64,000 bases of DNA. Source: Natronomonas gomsonensis. Its GTDB lineage: Archaea > Halobacteriota > Halobacteria > Halobacteriales > Haloarculaceae. Position 1 is the stretch's first letter; every line of letters starts with the position of its first letter. Where the stretch lies: the NCBI RefSeq assembly GCF_013391635.1, contig NZ_JACAWU010000002.1, positions 62,001-126,000 of the forward strand, in the 5' to 3' direction. Both the position numbers and the translations under genes were made by a program. The notes below the pieces were generated by a model. That model was not told the DNA's origin. It saw nothing but the letters and a program-made list of their open reading frames with translations, and made no database searches. Positions 34,075 through 42,452 of the stretch are shown one piece after another.

Positions 34075-35964
34075 ATGACACAGGAACTCGTCTGGCGAAT
34101 CGCGGGAGGTTCCGGCGACGGAATCGACTCGACGAGCCAGAACTTCGCGAAGGCGCTGATGCGGTCGGGACTGGACGTATTCACCCATCGACACTACCCG
34201 TCGCGCATCCGCGGCGGCCACACGTACGTCGAAATCCGTGCCGGTCCCGAACCGGTACGCTCCCGCGGCGACGGCTACAACTTCCTGTTAGCGCTGGGTG
34301 ACTCCTTCGCCCGCAATCCACAGGAAGACGCCTACTACGGCAACGAGGAGGTGAAACCGCTCGCCGAGAACCTCGACGAACTCCGTGAGGGCGGCGTCAT
34401 CGTCTACGACGAAGGGCTCGTCGACATCGAAGACGTACCCGACTTCGAACAGCGCGTCGAGGAGAACGGCTGGCACGTCTACCCGATGGACCTCCGGGCC
34501 ATCGCACGCGAACACGGCCGGGAAGTGATGCGCAACACCGCCGGCGTCGGTGCGACCGCGGCGCTCCTCGAATACGACATGGAGCACATCCAGGGGCTCA
34601 TGGAAGACCGGATGAGCGGCGAGGTGCTCCAGGCGAACCTCGACATCCTCCAGATGGTGTACGACGAGGTCGAGGAGATGGAGTTCTCCCACGACCTCCG
34701 GATGCCCACGGGAAGCCACGACGAAGAGCAGGTGTTGCTCTCGGGGTCGAACGCCATCGCCTACGGCGCAATCGACGAGGGCTGTCGGTTCATCGCCGGC
34801 TACCCCATGACGCCGTGGACGGAGGTGTTCACGCTGATGACCCAACACCTCCCCGAAATCGGCGGCATCTCCGAGCAGGTCGAAGACGAAATCGCCGCCG
34901 CGGCGCTGGCGCTCGGCGCCTCCCACGCTGGCGTGAAGGCCATGTCCGGCTCCTCGGGCGGCGGCTTCGCGCTGATGTCGGAACCGCTCGGTCTCGCGGA
35001 GATGACCGAAACGCCCGTCGTGTTGGTCGAGGCGATGCGGGCCGGCCCCTCGACGGGGATGCCGACGAAACCCGAACAGGCCGACCTCGAACACGTCCTC
35101 TACACGAGTCAGGGCGACTCCTGTCGGGTCGTCTTCGCGCCCGGCAACGTCGCCGAAGCCTACGACCAGACCCGTGCTGCCTTCCGAATCGCCTACGACT
35201 ACCAACTGCCGGCTATCGTCCTCTACGACCAGAAACTCTCCGGGGAACTCCGGAACGTCGACGAGTCCTTCTTCGACCGCGAGCCGAACCCCGACCTCGG
35301 GGCCACGCTCACCGAGGAGGAAATCGCCGAAGCCGCCCACCACGCCTCTGGAAAGTTCCAGCGGTTCCAACACGACCCCGACAACGACAAGGGCGTTTCG
35401 CCCCGGTCAATTCCGGGCCAGAAGGACGGCCGGTTCCTCGCGACCGGTAACGAACACACTCCCGAGGGACACATCAGCGAAGACCCGAACAACCGGGTCG
35501 CACAACTCAGTCGACGGAGACGGAAGCTCGAATCCATCCGCGAGGAACTCGACGCCGAGGAATCGAGCCATCAAACGTATCACGGCCCCGACGACGCCGA
35601 CTACGGCATCATCACCTTCGGCAGCCAGCAGGGGACCGTCCTCGAAGCCCTCGACCGGCTGACCGACGCCGGTCACGACGTGCGCGCGATGGGCGTCTCG
35701 GACATGATGCCGTTCCCAGAGGCCGAGATGACCGAGTTCCTCGAGTCGGTCGAGCAGGCGATGGTCGTCGAGATGAACGGCTCCGCGCAGTTCCGCGGGC
35801 TGATACAGAAGGAGTTGGGGCGGTTCGGGCCGAAACTGAACAGTCTGCTGAAGTACAACGGTGACCCCTTCGAGCCTCACGAGGTCGTCGAGGGGTTCGA
35901 AGCGATTATCGAGGGCGACGAACCCGCGCCGACGACGGAGTTCGTCCCCGCGGCAGGTGATTGA
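34075..35964 (+). CDS. porA: 2-oxoacid:ferredoxin oxidoreductase, alpha (fused gamma-alpha) subunit
   Basis: This 629-residue subunit begins MTQELVWRIAGGSGDGIDST, the gamma-domain signature. The gamma domain covers about residues 1-190, the TPP pyrimidine-binding domain about 210-450 (GYPMTPWTE; SGSSGGGFALM), and the C-terminal domain to the end. The haloarchaeal enzyme oxidatively decarboxylates pyruvate or another 2-oxoacid to the CoA ester and reduces ferredoxin. The length (629, with a 311-residue partner) fits the pyruvate enzyme better than the shorter 2-oxoglutarate form as I remember them, but the substrate is not proven. Confidence 0.87.
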   Translation: MTQELVWRIAGGSGDGIDSTSQNFAKALMRSGLDVFTHRHYPSRIRGGHTYVEIRAGPEPVRSRGDGYNFLLALGDSFARNPQEDAYYGNEEVKPLAENLDELREGGVIVYDEGLVDIEDVPDFEQRVEENGWHVYPMDLRAIAREHGREVMRNTAGVGATAALLEYDMEHIQGLMEDRMSGEVLQANLDILQMVYDEVEEMEFSHDLRMPTGSHDEEQVLLSGSNAIAYGAIDEGCRFIAGYPMTPWTEVFTLMTQHLPEIGGISEQVEDEIAAAALALGASHAGVKAMSGSSGGGFALMSEPLGLAEMTETPVVLVEAMRAGPSTGMPTKPEQADLEHVLYTSQGDSCRVVFAPGNVAEAYDQTRAAFRIAYDYQLPAIVLYDQKLSGELRNVDESFFDREPNPDLGATLTEEEIAEAAHHASGKFQRFQHDPDNDKGVSPRSIPGQKDGRFLATGNEHTPEGHISEDPNNRVAQLSRRRRKLESIREELDAEESSHQTYHGPDDADYGIITFGSQQGTVLEALDRLTDAGHDVRAMGVSDMMPFPEAEMTEFLESVEQAMVVEMNGSAQFRGLIQKELGRFGPKLNSLLKYNGDPFEPHEVVEGFEAIIEGDEPAPTTEFVPAAGD

Positions 35965-35966
35965 TT

Positions 35967-36902
35967 ATGAGTGCGTTCAACGCAATCGGAGAGAACCGAG
36001 AGGTAGAGCGCGAGGAGTTCACGCCCGGCATCGAGCCACAGGCGACGTGGTGTCCCGGCTGTGGTGACTTCGCCGTCCTGAAGTCGCTGAAAGGTGCCAT
36101 GTCCGACCTCGGAAAGAGCCCCGACGAGATACTGCTCGCGACGGGCATCGGCTGTTCGGGCAAACTGAGCAGCTACTTCGAGAGCTACGGCTTCCACACC
36201 ATCCACGGGCGGTCGCTGCCCATCGCACGGGCGGCCAAACTCGCCAATCCCGACCTCGAAGTCGTCGCCGCGGGCGGCGACGGCGACGGCTACGGCATCG
36301 GTGGCAACCACTTCATGCACACCGCTCGGGAGAACCACGACATGACCTACATCGTGTTCAACAACGAGATCTTCGGGCTGACGAAGGGCCAGACCTCGCC
36401 CACCAGCCCGAAGGGTCACAAATCGAAGACCCAACCCCACGGGTCGGCGAAGGACCCGATTCGCCCGCTGTCGCTGGCGCTGACCTCGGGAGCTTCCTAC
36501 ATCGCCCGAACCGCCGCTGTCAATCCGAACCAGGCACAGGAAATCCTCACCGAGGCCATCGAACACGACGGCTTCGCTCACGTCGACTTCCTCACCCAGT
36601 GTCCGACCTGGAACAAGGACGCCAAACAGTACGTCCCCTACGTTGACGTCCAGCAAAACGACGACTACGACTTCGACATCACGGACCGCAAGGAAGCCGC
36701 CGAGATGATGTACGAGACCGAGTCGGCGCTGTACGAGGGGAAAGTGCTGACTGGTCGGTTCTACCACGACGAGGACCGCCACTCCTACGGCTCCGAGAAG
36801 CGCTCCGTCGGCGAGATGCCCGACGAGCCGCTGGCCGAACGCTACCACGACGACGACTACGAGTGGGAGCGCAGCTACGACCTGCTCGACGCCCACAAGT
36901 AG
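35967..36902 (+). CDS. porB: 2-oxoacid:ferredoxin oxidoreductase, beta subunit
   Basis: This 311-residue subunit binds thiamine diphosphate through GDGDGYGIGG...NN. It also has the cysteines C29 and C32 (WCPGCG), C63 (GIGCSG) and a later Cys in LTQCPTW, which hold the [4Fe-4S] cluster. It pairs with PorA, from which it is separated by only 2 bases, so the pair is one operon. Start ATG is 35967 (MSAFNAIGENREV); an upstream TTG in the same frame is less likely. Confidence 0.9.
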   Translation: MSAFNAIGENREVEREEFTPGIEPQATWCPGCGDFAVLKSLKGAMSDLGKSPDEILLATGIGCSGKLSSYFESYGFHTIHGRSLPIARAAKLANPDLEVVAAGGDGDGYGIGGNHFMHTARENHDMTYIVFNNEIFGLTKGQTSPTSPKGHKSKTQPHGSAKDPIRPLSLALTSGASYIARTAAVNPNQAQEILTEAIEHDGFAHVDFLTQCPTWNKDAKQYVPYVDVQQNDDYDFDITDRKEAAEMMYETESALYEGKVLTGRFYHDEDRHSYGSEKRSVGEMPDEPLAERYHDDDYEWERSYDLLDAHK

Positions 36903-36974
36903 CGGGCCTGCTTCAAACTCCCGCAAACCGCCGGGACCCCGAACTTTACACCTCGACCGTTCGACTTCTCGACA

Positions 36975-38363
36975 ATGCGTTTACACTGGCACCGGCGGGA
37001 CCTCCGGGTCGCCGACAACCGCGGCCTCGCCGACCCCGCCGACCCGGCGGCTGGCGTCTTCGTCTTCGACGAGGAGGTTCTGGCCCACGCCGCCCCACCA
37101 CGGGTGGCATTCATGCTCGACGCCCTCGAGTCGTTGCGCGAGGCCTACCGAAACCGCGGCTCGGAGCTGTTCGTCCGCCACGGCGACCCGGCGACGGTGC
37201 TGCCGGCGCTGGCCGCCGACCACGGCGCCGATGTCGTCTCCTGGAACCGCGATTACTCCGGGCTGGCACAGCGGCGCGACGACCACGTCTCCGAGGAACT
37301 GAAAGATGATAGCGTGACGCCACAGAAGTTCCACGACGCCATCTGTCACGAACCCGGTTCCATCACGACCAACGCTGGCGACCCGTACTCGGTGTACACC
37401 TACTTCTGGAAGAAGTGGCGCGACCGCGAGAAGGACGACCCCCGAGCGGCGCCTGCGTTCGCCGAGGCAACCGACGACGAGCCGATTCCGACGCTTGCGG
37501 AGTTGGGGTTCGAGCAGCCGTCCGCCGACGTTCCCCCCGCGAGCACCGAGGCTGCTCGGGGGCGACTCGATGCGTTCCTCGATGCGGACGTGTTCCGCTA
37601 CGACGAGCGACGGGACTATCCCGCCGATGGCTGTACCTCGCGGCTCTCACCGCATCTGAAGTTCGGCACTATCGGCATCCGGGAGGTGGACGAACTGGTT
37701 CGGGAGGTTCGGGATTCGGTTTCCGGCGAGAAGCGCGAGTCGGTCACCGAGTTCCGCTCGCAGTTGGCGTGGCGGGAGTTCTACACCCACGTCCTCTACT
37801 TCAATCCCGAGGTGGTGACGGAGAATTACAAGTCGTACGAGAACGACATCGAGTGGGAAGACGACGAGGAACTGATTTCGGCGTGGAAACGCGGTGAGAC
37901 GGGGTATCCCATCGTCGATGCGGGGATGCGACAACTGCGCAAGGAGGCGTTCATGCACAACCGCGTGCGCATGATAGTCGCCTCGTTCCTGACCAAGGAC
38001 CTCCGCTGTGACTGGCGGCACGGCTACGACCACTTCCGAGAGCAGTTGGTCGACCACGATACCGCGAACGACAACGGCGGCTGGCAGTGGGCCGCCTCGA
38101 CGGGCACCGACGCCCAACCGTACTTCCGCATCTTCAACCCGATGACGCAGGGCGAACGCTACGACCCCGACGCCGAGTACATCCGCGAGTACGTACCCGA
38201 ACTCCGCGATGTCGACCCCGAAATCGTCCACTCCTGGCACGAGTGTTCGCCGACACAGCGGGCCAACGCCGCACCCGACTATCCCGCCCCGATAGTCGAC
38301 CACAGCGAGCGCCGCGAGGAGGCGTTGGCGATGTTCGAGCGGGCGAGGGGCGAGGACGACTGA
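36975..38363 (+). CDS. phr: Class I CPD photolyase/cryptochrome family protein
   Basis: This 462-residue protein starts MRLHWHRRDLRVADNRGLAD. An N-terminal antenna-binding alpha/beta domain covers about residues 1-130, and a helical FAD domain covers about 200-450. The FAD-domain signatures TGYPIVDAGMRQL, MHNRVRMIVASFLTKDL, GWQWAASTGTDAQPYFRIFNP and the W-triad segment are present. It repairs UV cyclobutane pyrimidine dimers with light. A TATA-like CTTTACAC lies 28 bases upstream. Confidence 0.93.
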   Translation: MRLHWHRRDLRVADNRGLADPADPAAGVFVFDEEVLAHAAPPRVAFMLDALESLREAYRNRGSELFVRHGDPATVLPALAADHGADVVSWNRDYSGLAQRRDDHVSEELKDDSVTPQKFHDAICHEPGSITTNAGDPYSVYTYFWKKWRDREKDDPRAAPAFAEATDDEPIPTLAELGFEQPSADVPPASTEAARGRLDAFLDADVFRYDERRDYPADGCTSRLSPHLKFGTIGIREVDELVREVRDSVSGEKRESVTEFRSQLAWREFYTHVLYFNPEVVTENYKSYENDIEWEDDEELISAWKRGETGYPIVDAGMRQLRKEAFMHNRVRMIVASFLTKDLRCDWRHGYDHFREQLVDHDTANDNGGWQWAASTGTDAQPYFRIFNPMTQGERYDPDAEYIREYVPELRDVDPEIVHSWHECSPTQRANAAPDYPAPIVDHSERREEALAMFERARGEDD

Positions 38364-38473
38364 GCAACGCGAACGAACCCGCAAACAGCGAGCGGTGTCT
38401 CCGGTAACGGAACCCCAACCGGCCGCAGTCTGGTGGTCTATCTCGTGTGGTGTGGTACCACCCTTCCACGAAG

Positions 38474-38480
38474 TTTTAAC
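38474..38480 (+). promoter_or_regulatory. Probable TATA element for the superoxide dismutase gene
   Basis: TTTTAAC lies 40-46 bases before the sod ATG (38520), predicting a short leader. A second candidate, GATTAGTG at 38493-38500, would give a leaderless transcript. Which is used cannot be told. Confidence 0.35.
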
Positions 38481-38519
38481 AGCTATCCAGACGATTAGTG
38501 TAATTAGAGGTCGATATAA

Positions 38520-39125
38520 ATGCCCGAACATTCCAATCCCGAACTGCCGCCGCTCCCGTACGACTACGACGCGCTCGAACCGTCCCTCTCCGAGCAGGTC
38601 CTGACGTGGCATCACGACACCCACCACCAGGGCTACGTAAACGGTCTCGAGTCGGCCGAGGAGACGCTTGCGGAGAACCGCGAAGCCGGCGACTTCGGTT
38701 CGTCCGGCGGCGCCATCCGCAACGTGACCCACAACGGTAGCGGTCACTATCTCCACACGCTGTTCTGGGAGAACATGGACCCCAACGGCGGTGGGGAGCC
38801 CTCGGGCGACCTCGCCGACCGCATCGCCGAGGACTTCGGCTCCTACGAGGGCTGGAAGGGCGAGTTCGAGGCTGCCGCGGGCGCCGCAGGCGGCTGGGCC
38901 CTGCTCGTCTACGACCCGGTTGCCGACCAACTGCGCAACCTCGTCGTCGACAAGCACGACCAGGGTGCCCTCTGGGGCAGCCACCCCATCCTCGCGCTCG
39001 ACGTCTGGGAGCACTCCTACTACTACGACTACGGTCCGGACCGCGGAAGCTTCATCGACGCCTTCTTCGACGTCGTCGACTGGGACAACGTCGCAGAGCA
39101 GTACGAGAAGGCCATCCAGCAGTAG
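38520..39125 (+). CDS. sod: Mn/Fe superoxide dismutase
   Basis: This 201-residue cytosolic enzyme converts superoxide to peroxide and oxygen. Metal ligands visible are H31 in TWHHDTHH, H79 in GHYLHTLFW, and Asp and His in LALDVWEHSYYYDY. The length and sequence are typical of the archaeal Mn-type enzyme. It is monocistronic, with a T6 tract shortly after the stop. Confidence 0.96.
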   Translation: MPEHSNPELPPLPYDYDALEPSLSEQVLTWHHDTHHQGYVNGLESAEETLAENREAGDFGSSGGAIRNVTHNGSGHYLHTLFWENMDPNGGGEPSGDLADRIAEDFGSYEGWKGEFEAAAGAAGGWALLVYDPVADQLRNLVVDKHDQGALWGSHPILALDVWEHSYYYDYGPDRGSFIDAFFDVVDWDNVAEQYEKAIQQ

Positions 39126-39144
39126 AACCGTAGTCACACCATCG

Positions 39145-39155
39145 ATATTTTTTCG
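39145..39155 (+). terminator. T-rich terminator after sod
   Basis: Six T residues (39148-39153) within GATATTTTTTC lie about 25 bases after the sod stop and before the convergent RAD55-like gene. This is a plausible archaeal termination signal. Confidence 0.5.
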
Positions 39156-39180
39156 AGCGGCATCGTCCGTAGCGACAGCG

Positions 39181-40095
39181 CTACCAGTGTTTTCGGCCGA
39201 CCTTCTTCGTCGCCTTCGCCCGGAAGCCGTCGTCGTCGACGATGGAGTCGAACACCTCCTGTCGCTCGGTGTCGAGTGCGCCGCCGAAGGAACCGACTCG
39301 GACGGTTCGGTAGGTCGTATAGCCCTCGTCGTTGGAGTAGAAGTACACAGAGCCGTGCAGCAGTCCGTTGATTGTCGTGTCCTCCCGGACAGACCCTGCC
39401 CGTCGGTCCAACTTGACGTAGGCGACGGTACCCCAGTTGACGACCGCCTCTCGCAACCCCATCAGAAAGGCGAGTTCGCTGCCCGTCGTGAGGCCGAACT
39501 CCGTCGCTCGTTCGAAGTCCGACAGCGAATCGACGACGATGAGGTCGTCGGAGGCATCCACGAGTCGGTCGCTGAGGTCGTCGAGGAACTCCTGGAACGT
39601 CTCCGGTTCGGGCTCCGATTCCACGACCGTCTCGTGATGTTCCTCCTCGGATTCTTCGATGTCCTCGTCACGCCGTCTGGCGTTGTACAGTCCCTCGGGA
39701 ACCGGCAACAGGTCCATGAACCGCTGTGAGAAGTCGGCGACGGTGGTGTGGTCGGCGAGTACGTCGAACTGCTCGTCGCTGAGGACGGCGTCCATCGCGC
39801 TGTAGACGTGTTCGCGGTCGTGTGAGAGCGTCAGATACGTCACCGATTCGGGGATGTGCTCGGCACGGTCGCTCAATTGGCTGGGGACCTGTTCGGGAGC
39901 GTGTTTTGCGGCCATCAATCGCGCGAGACTCGTGTACGTGAAGGGGTCACCGCCCGCGTCGGGGGCGCCGGCGAGCAACACCGAACTCCCCGTGGGGATG
40001 CCCCGGAGCGGCCCGTCGAGTCCACGAACCCCGAACGGGATATACGACACTTCCTCGCTGATGCGGCGCGCCTCCGTCGACGACGATGGGCTCAT
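39181..40095 (-). CDS. RAD55/KaiC-like protein with degenerate Walker A
   Basis: This 304-residue protein has a RecA-like fold. At the Walker A position it reads LAGAPDAGGDPFTYTSL and lacks GK[ST]. The Walker B-like strand DLIVVDSLSDF is near residue 195. A strongly acidic insert (EESEEEHHETVVESEPEPETF) is near residue 160. Haloarchaea carry several such proteins, sometimes annotated HTR-like or RAD55 family. The function is unknown; DNA repair is not implied. Confidence 0.76.
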   Translation of the reverse strand: MSPSSSTEARRISEEVSYIPFGVRGLDGPLRGIPTGSSVLLAGAPDAGGDPFTYTSLARLMAAKHAPEQVPSQLSDRAEHIPESVTYLTLSHDREHVYSAMDAVLSDEQFDVLADHTTVADFSQRFMDLLPVPEGLYNARRRDEDIEESEEEHHETVVESEPEPETFQEFLDDLSDRLVDASDDLIVVDSLSDFERATEFGLTTGSELAFLMGLREAVVNWGTVAYVKLDRRAGSVREDTTINGLLHGSVYFYSNDEGYTTYRTVRVGSFGGALDTERQEVFDSIVDDDGFRAKATKKVGRKHW

Positions 40096-40158
40096 ACTGC
40101 CGACGAAACATCCGAGACGCAAACGTGTTTTGGGGCCCCTCGTCGCGGGTAACGAACG

Positions 40159-40168
40159 CATAAAAGGG
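40159..40168 (+). promoter_or_regulatory. TATA element for the DUF5827-like gene
   Basis: GCATAAAAGG is centred about 26 bases before the ATG at 40189, giving a leaderless transcript for a two-gene operon. Confidence 0.5.
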
Positions 40169-40188
40169 CCGGTCACCTACCGGCGGCT

Positions 40189-40452
40189 ATGCCACGACCG
40201 CGTGAGGAGTTCGACGACATCCGCGACTTCGAGTTCTACGACCCCGAGGAGGTACTGGAACCGGACCAGCTCTACACCGTCTACGAAATCGCCCGTCTGT
40301 TGCAGGGGGTCGAACCGGACCGCGACCTCGACCCCGGGACCGAAGATATCTTGCTGAACTGGGCCATCCCGTGGATGCTCGACCATAGCGAGTCGTTCGT
40401 CTTCGCCGAACCCGCTGCCGACGACGAACCGGGGTACTACGGCCTCGCATGA
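40189..40452 (+). CDS. Conserved haloarchaeal protein (DUF5827-like)
   Basis: This 87-residue acidic soluble protein starts MPRPREEFDDIRDFEFYDPE. The pattern FEFYDPEEVLEPDQLYTVYEIARLL is that of a small haloarchaeal family of unknown function, from memory. Its stop overlaps the next ATG by 4 bases, so it is coupled to the P-loop ATPase gene. Confidence 0.75.
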   Translation: MPRPREEFDDIRDFEFYDPEEVLEPDQLYTVYEIARLLQGVEPDRDLDPGTEDILLNWAIPWMLDHSESFVFAEPAADDEPGYYGLA

Positions 40453-41258
40453 AACTGCTCGTCGCCGGTTCAGCGGAAGTCGACGCCGGCAAGACGACGT
40501 TCACCTCGGGGCTCATCGAACGCACCGGCGCCCGCGGGTTCAAGCCGCGAGCGGGCAACGGCTACTGGTACGACCACGACGACTACCGACGGGCCGTCGC
40601 CGACGGGCGACTGTACGGCAAGGACTCGAAACGACTCGCCGCCGCCTCGCCCGGGGACATCGACCCTGAGGCAATCAACCCCATCCATCGGCTGTGGATT
40701 CCACGTCCCGGCTCCGGAAAGGGACTGCTCGGCCGAGAGGGGCGGGCGTTCGTCGTCGACCGCATCACGCAATCCGACGGAGACCGCTACGTCGTCAACG
40801 GTACAATCGAGATACCGCCGGCGGCGAAACGACACCTCCCGCTGGAAGACGCCCCCCACGTCGAGTCGTTGCCGGAACTCAACGGCCTGATGGCCGAACT
40901 CCACGCCCCGGCGCTGGACGCGCTGGGTGAGGAAATCGACCAACGCGAGTCCGCCGTCGTCGAATCCTACGCCGACATCGCCCGACCGCTGTCGGCGTTC
41001 GTCCCCGACGCCGTCGCGGTGGTCGAACCGCGCCGCTGTCGAATCTTCGACGGCGAGCGCTACGCGAAGGCCTGCGACGTTGCAAGCGGCAGCGCCCACG
41101 AGGGGCGCCTCGAAGAGCGCGTCGAACACGTCGTCGAGTTACTCGACCCGCTGTCGACGGCGACGCTGCCGGCGCTGTCCGGCCGGGAGCGCGAGGACCC
41201 CGGTATCGTCGCCAACGCTTACGCCGACACCTACGATGAGTTGTTGGCGGCGGTGTAG
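40449..41258 (+). CDS. Predicted P-loop ATPase/GTPase (COG4028-like)
   Basis: This 269-residue protein starts MKLLVAGSAEVDAGKTTFTS, a Walker A of the form [A]xxxxGKT (residues 9-16). The middle holds WIPRPGSGKGLL and the C-terminal part is helical. The resemblance to an archaeal predicted P-loop family (COG4028) is from memory. It may be a kinase or regulatory NTPase. It is the second gene of a two-gene operon with the DUF5827-like gene. Confidence 0.72.
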   Translation: MKLLVAGSAEVDAGKTTFTSGLIERTGARGFKPRAGNGYWYDHDDYRRAVADGRLYGKDSKRLAAASPGDIDPEAINPIHRLWIPRPGSGKGLLGREGRAFVVDRITQSDGDRYVVNGTIEIPPAAKRHLPLEDAPHVESLPELNGLMAELHAPALDALGEEIDQRESAVVESYADIARPLSAFVPDAVAVVEPRRCRIFDGERYAKACDVASGSAHEGRLEERVEHVVELLDPLSTATLPALSGREREDPGIVANAYADTYDELLAAV

Positions 41259-41296
41259 CCGGACAGACGTTGAATCGCCAGTGAATTCCGTTTTCC

Positions 41297-41677
41297 TTAG
41301 GGCGTAAACACGGAATACGAGCCGCTGGCCCGCGCAACGACGGTCCCGTCGTTGCGCAGTTCGGATTCGAGATATGCGACTGACTTTCCGTCCCGGAGGA
41401 GGTCCGTCTCACATATCACGTCGCCCGAACGGACGGGTTCGAAGTAACTGATTTTGACTTCGATGGTGGCACAGCGTTGGCCTTCGTCCAGTTTGGGGTA
41501 CAGCGCCCCTCCCATGCCGGTGTCGGCCATCGCGTACAGGACGGCGCCGTGAACGACGTCGTGGGGGTTCTTCAGGTCGTCGGACACCTCGACCACGCCG
41601 CGGCTGTACCCGGGTTCGATATCGGTGAACTCCAGACCAACGAGGTCGGAAAATCCCTGTGGCGTTCCTGACGGCAT
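41297..41677 (-). CDS. PaaI family hotdog-fold thioesterase
   Basis: This 126-residue protein has the hotdog thioesterase core NPHDVVHGAVLYAMADTGMG, where the HG and acidic residue form the active site. It hydrolyses an acyl-CoA, possibly a phenylacetyl or other aromatic one as in PaaI. The start ATG ending at 41677 (MPSGTPQGFSDLVGL) is the family-like start; a longer fused frame upstream is an artefact of the open GC-rich frame. Confidence 0.85.
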   Translation of the reverse strand: MPSGTPQGFSDLVGLEFTDIEPGYSRGVVEVSDDLKNPHDVVHGAVLYAMADTGMGGALYPKLDEGQRCATIEVKISYFEPVRSGDVICETDLLRDGKSVAYLESELRNDGTVVARASGSYSVFTP

Positions 41678-41771
41678 GACTCCATAACTCGGCGAGTGCT
41701 GTGTTAAATATACCCACGAAACGGAGGTGGCTCCGTGCGTTTCTCTCTCGTCGCGGCCCCGATAGGAAGGT

Positions 41772-42356
41772 TCAGCCCATCCGTGCGGATTGGGCGGCGA
41801 GTTCGATGTGGTACAGCGGGTCGGTCTCGACGGCCGGCCCGTGGCCGACGTACATCGCTTCGAGGTCGTCGTCGACGGTCTCCAGCAGGTAATCGATGCT
41901 CTCGACGAGCGCCTCGCGGTCGCCCTCTGCGAGGTCGGTTCGTCCGAACCCGCCGTTGGCGAAGACGAGGTCGCCGGCGAACAGGATGCCCCCCTCCCGT
42001 GAGTACAGACAGAGGTGGTCGTTTTTGTGGCCGGGCGTGTGCAGCGCGAGGTGGTCGTCGTCGCCGATGGTGAGGGTGTCCCCATCGTCGATGGCGTGAT
42101 CGACGAGTTCGTGTTCGGGGTCGAACCCCCACACGTCGACGTCGAAAGCGTCGACGACAGCCCCGACGTTGCCGACGTGGTCGGGATGGGTGTGGGTCAA
42201 CACGAGGGCATCGAGGCCCGTCCCGGCGGATTCGATTCGCTCGACGGCGTCGAAGTCGTTGCCGGCATCGACGAGGACGGTCCGCTCGCCGTCGACGAGG
42301 AAGGCGTTGCTCGTAAAGGAGCGAACCCCCTGTGCGATGTTCCGTACGGTGGTCAT
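41772..42356 (-). CDS. MBL-fold hydrolase (glyoxalase II-like)
   Basis: This 194-residue metallo-beta-lactamase-fold protein has THTHPDHVGN (H55, H57, D59, H60), a later HTPGHKNDH and LFAGDLVF, and a final VGHGPAVET. It matches the small archaeal hydroxyacylglutathione hydrolase-like group. Haloarchaea use other thiols, so the natural substrate is unknown. Divergent from the GIDE-domain gene. Confidence 0.86.
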   Translation of the reverse strand: MTTVRNIAQGVRSFTSNAFLVDGERTVLVDAGNDFDAVERIESAGTGLDALVLTHTHPDHVGNVGAVVDAFDVDVWGFDPEHELVDHAIDDGDTLTIGDDDHLALHTPGHKNDHLCLYSREGGILFAGDLVFANGGFGRTDLAEGDREALVESIDYLLETVDDDLEAMYVGHGPAVETDPLYHIELAAQSARMG

Positions 42357-42424
42357 TGCCGGCGCTTGTCGGCCGGGCGGTTTGTGCCTTTCCACCGCTC
42401 GACGGGTTCGAACGACGCCAGAAT

Positions 42425-42432
42425 TTATACTA
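42425..42432 (+). promoter_or_regulatory. TATA element for the GIDE-domain gene
   Basis: TTTATACT is centred about 25 bases before the ATG at 42453, indicating a leaderless transcript. A GGAGGT just before the ATG would then lie outside the transcript. Confidence 0.55.
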
Positions 42433-42452
42433 TCTCCCATTCGTGAGGAGGT

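Noticed and set aside
34288-35373. A 361-residue minus-strand frame opposite porA
   Set aside because: porA is a well-conserved enzyme gene; the reverse frame has no motifs and typical shadow composition.
37647-39137. A 496-residue minus-strand frame opposite the photolyase and sod genes
   Set aside because: It spans two unrelated conserved genes and the intergenic region between them, which a real gene would not.
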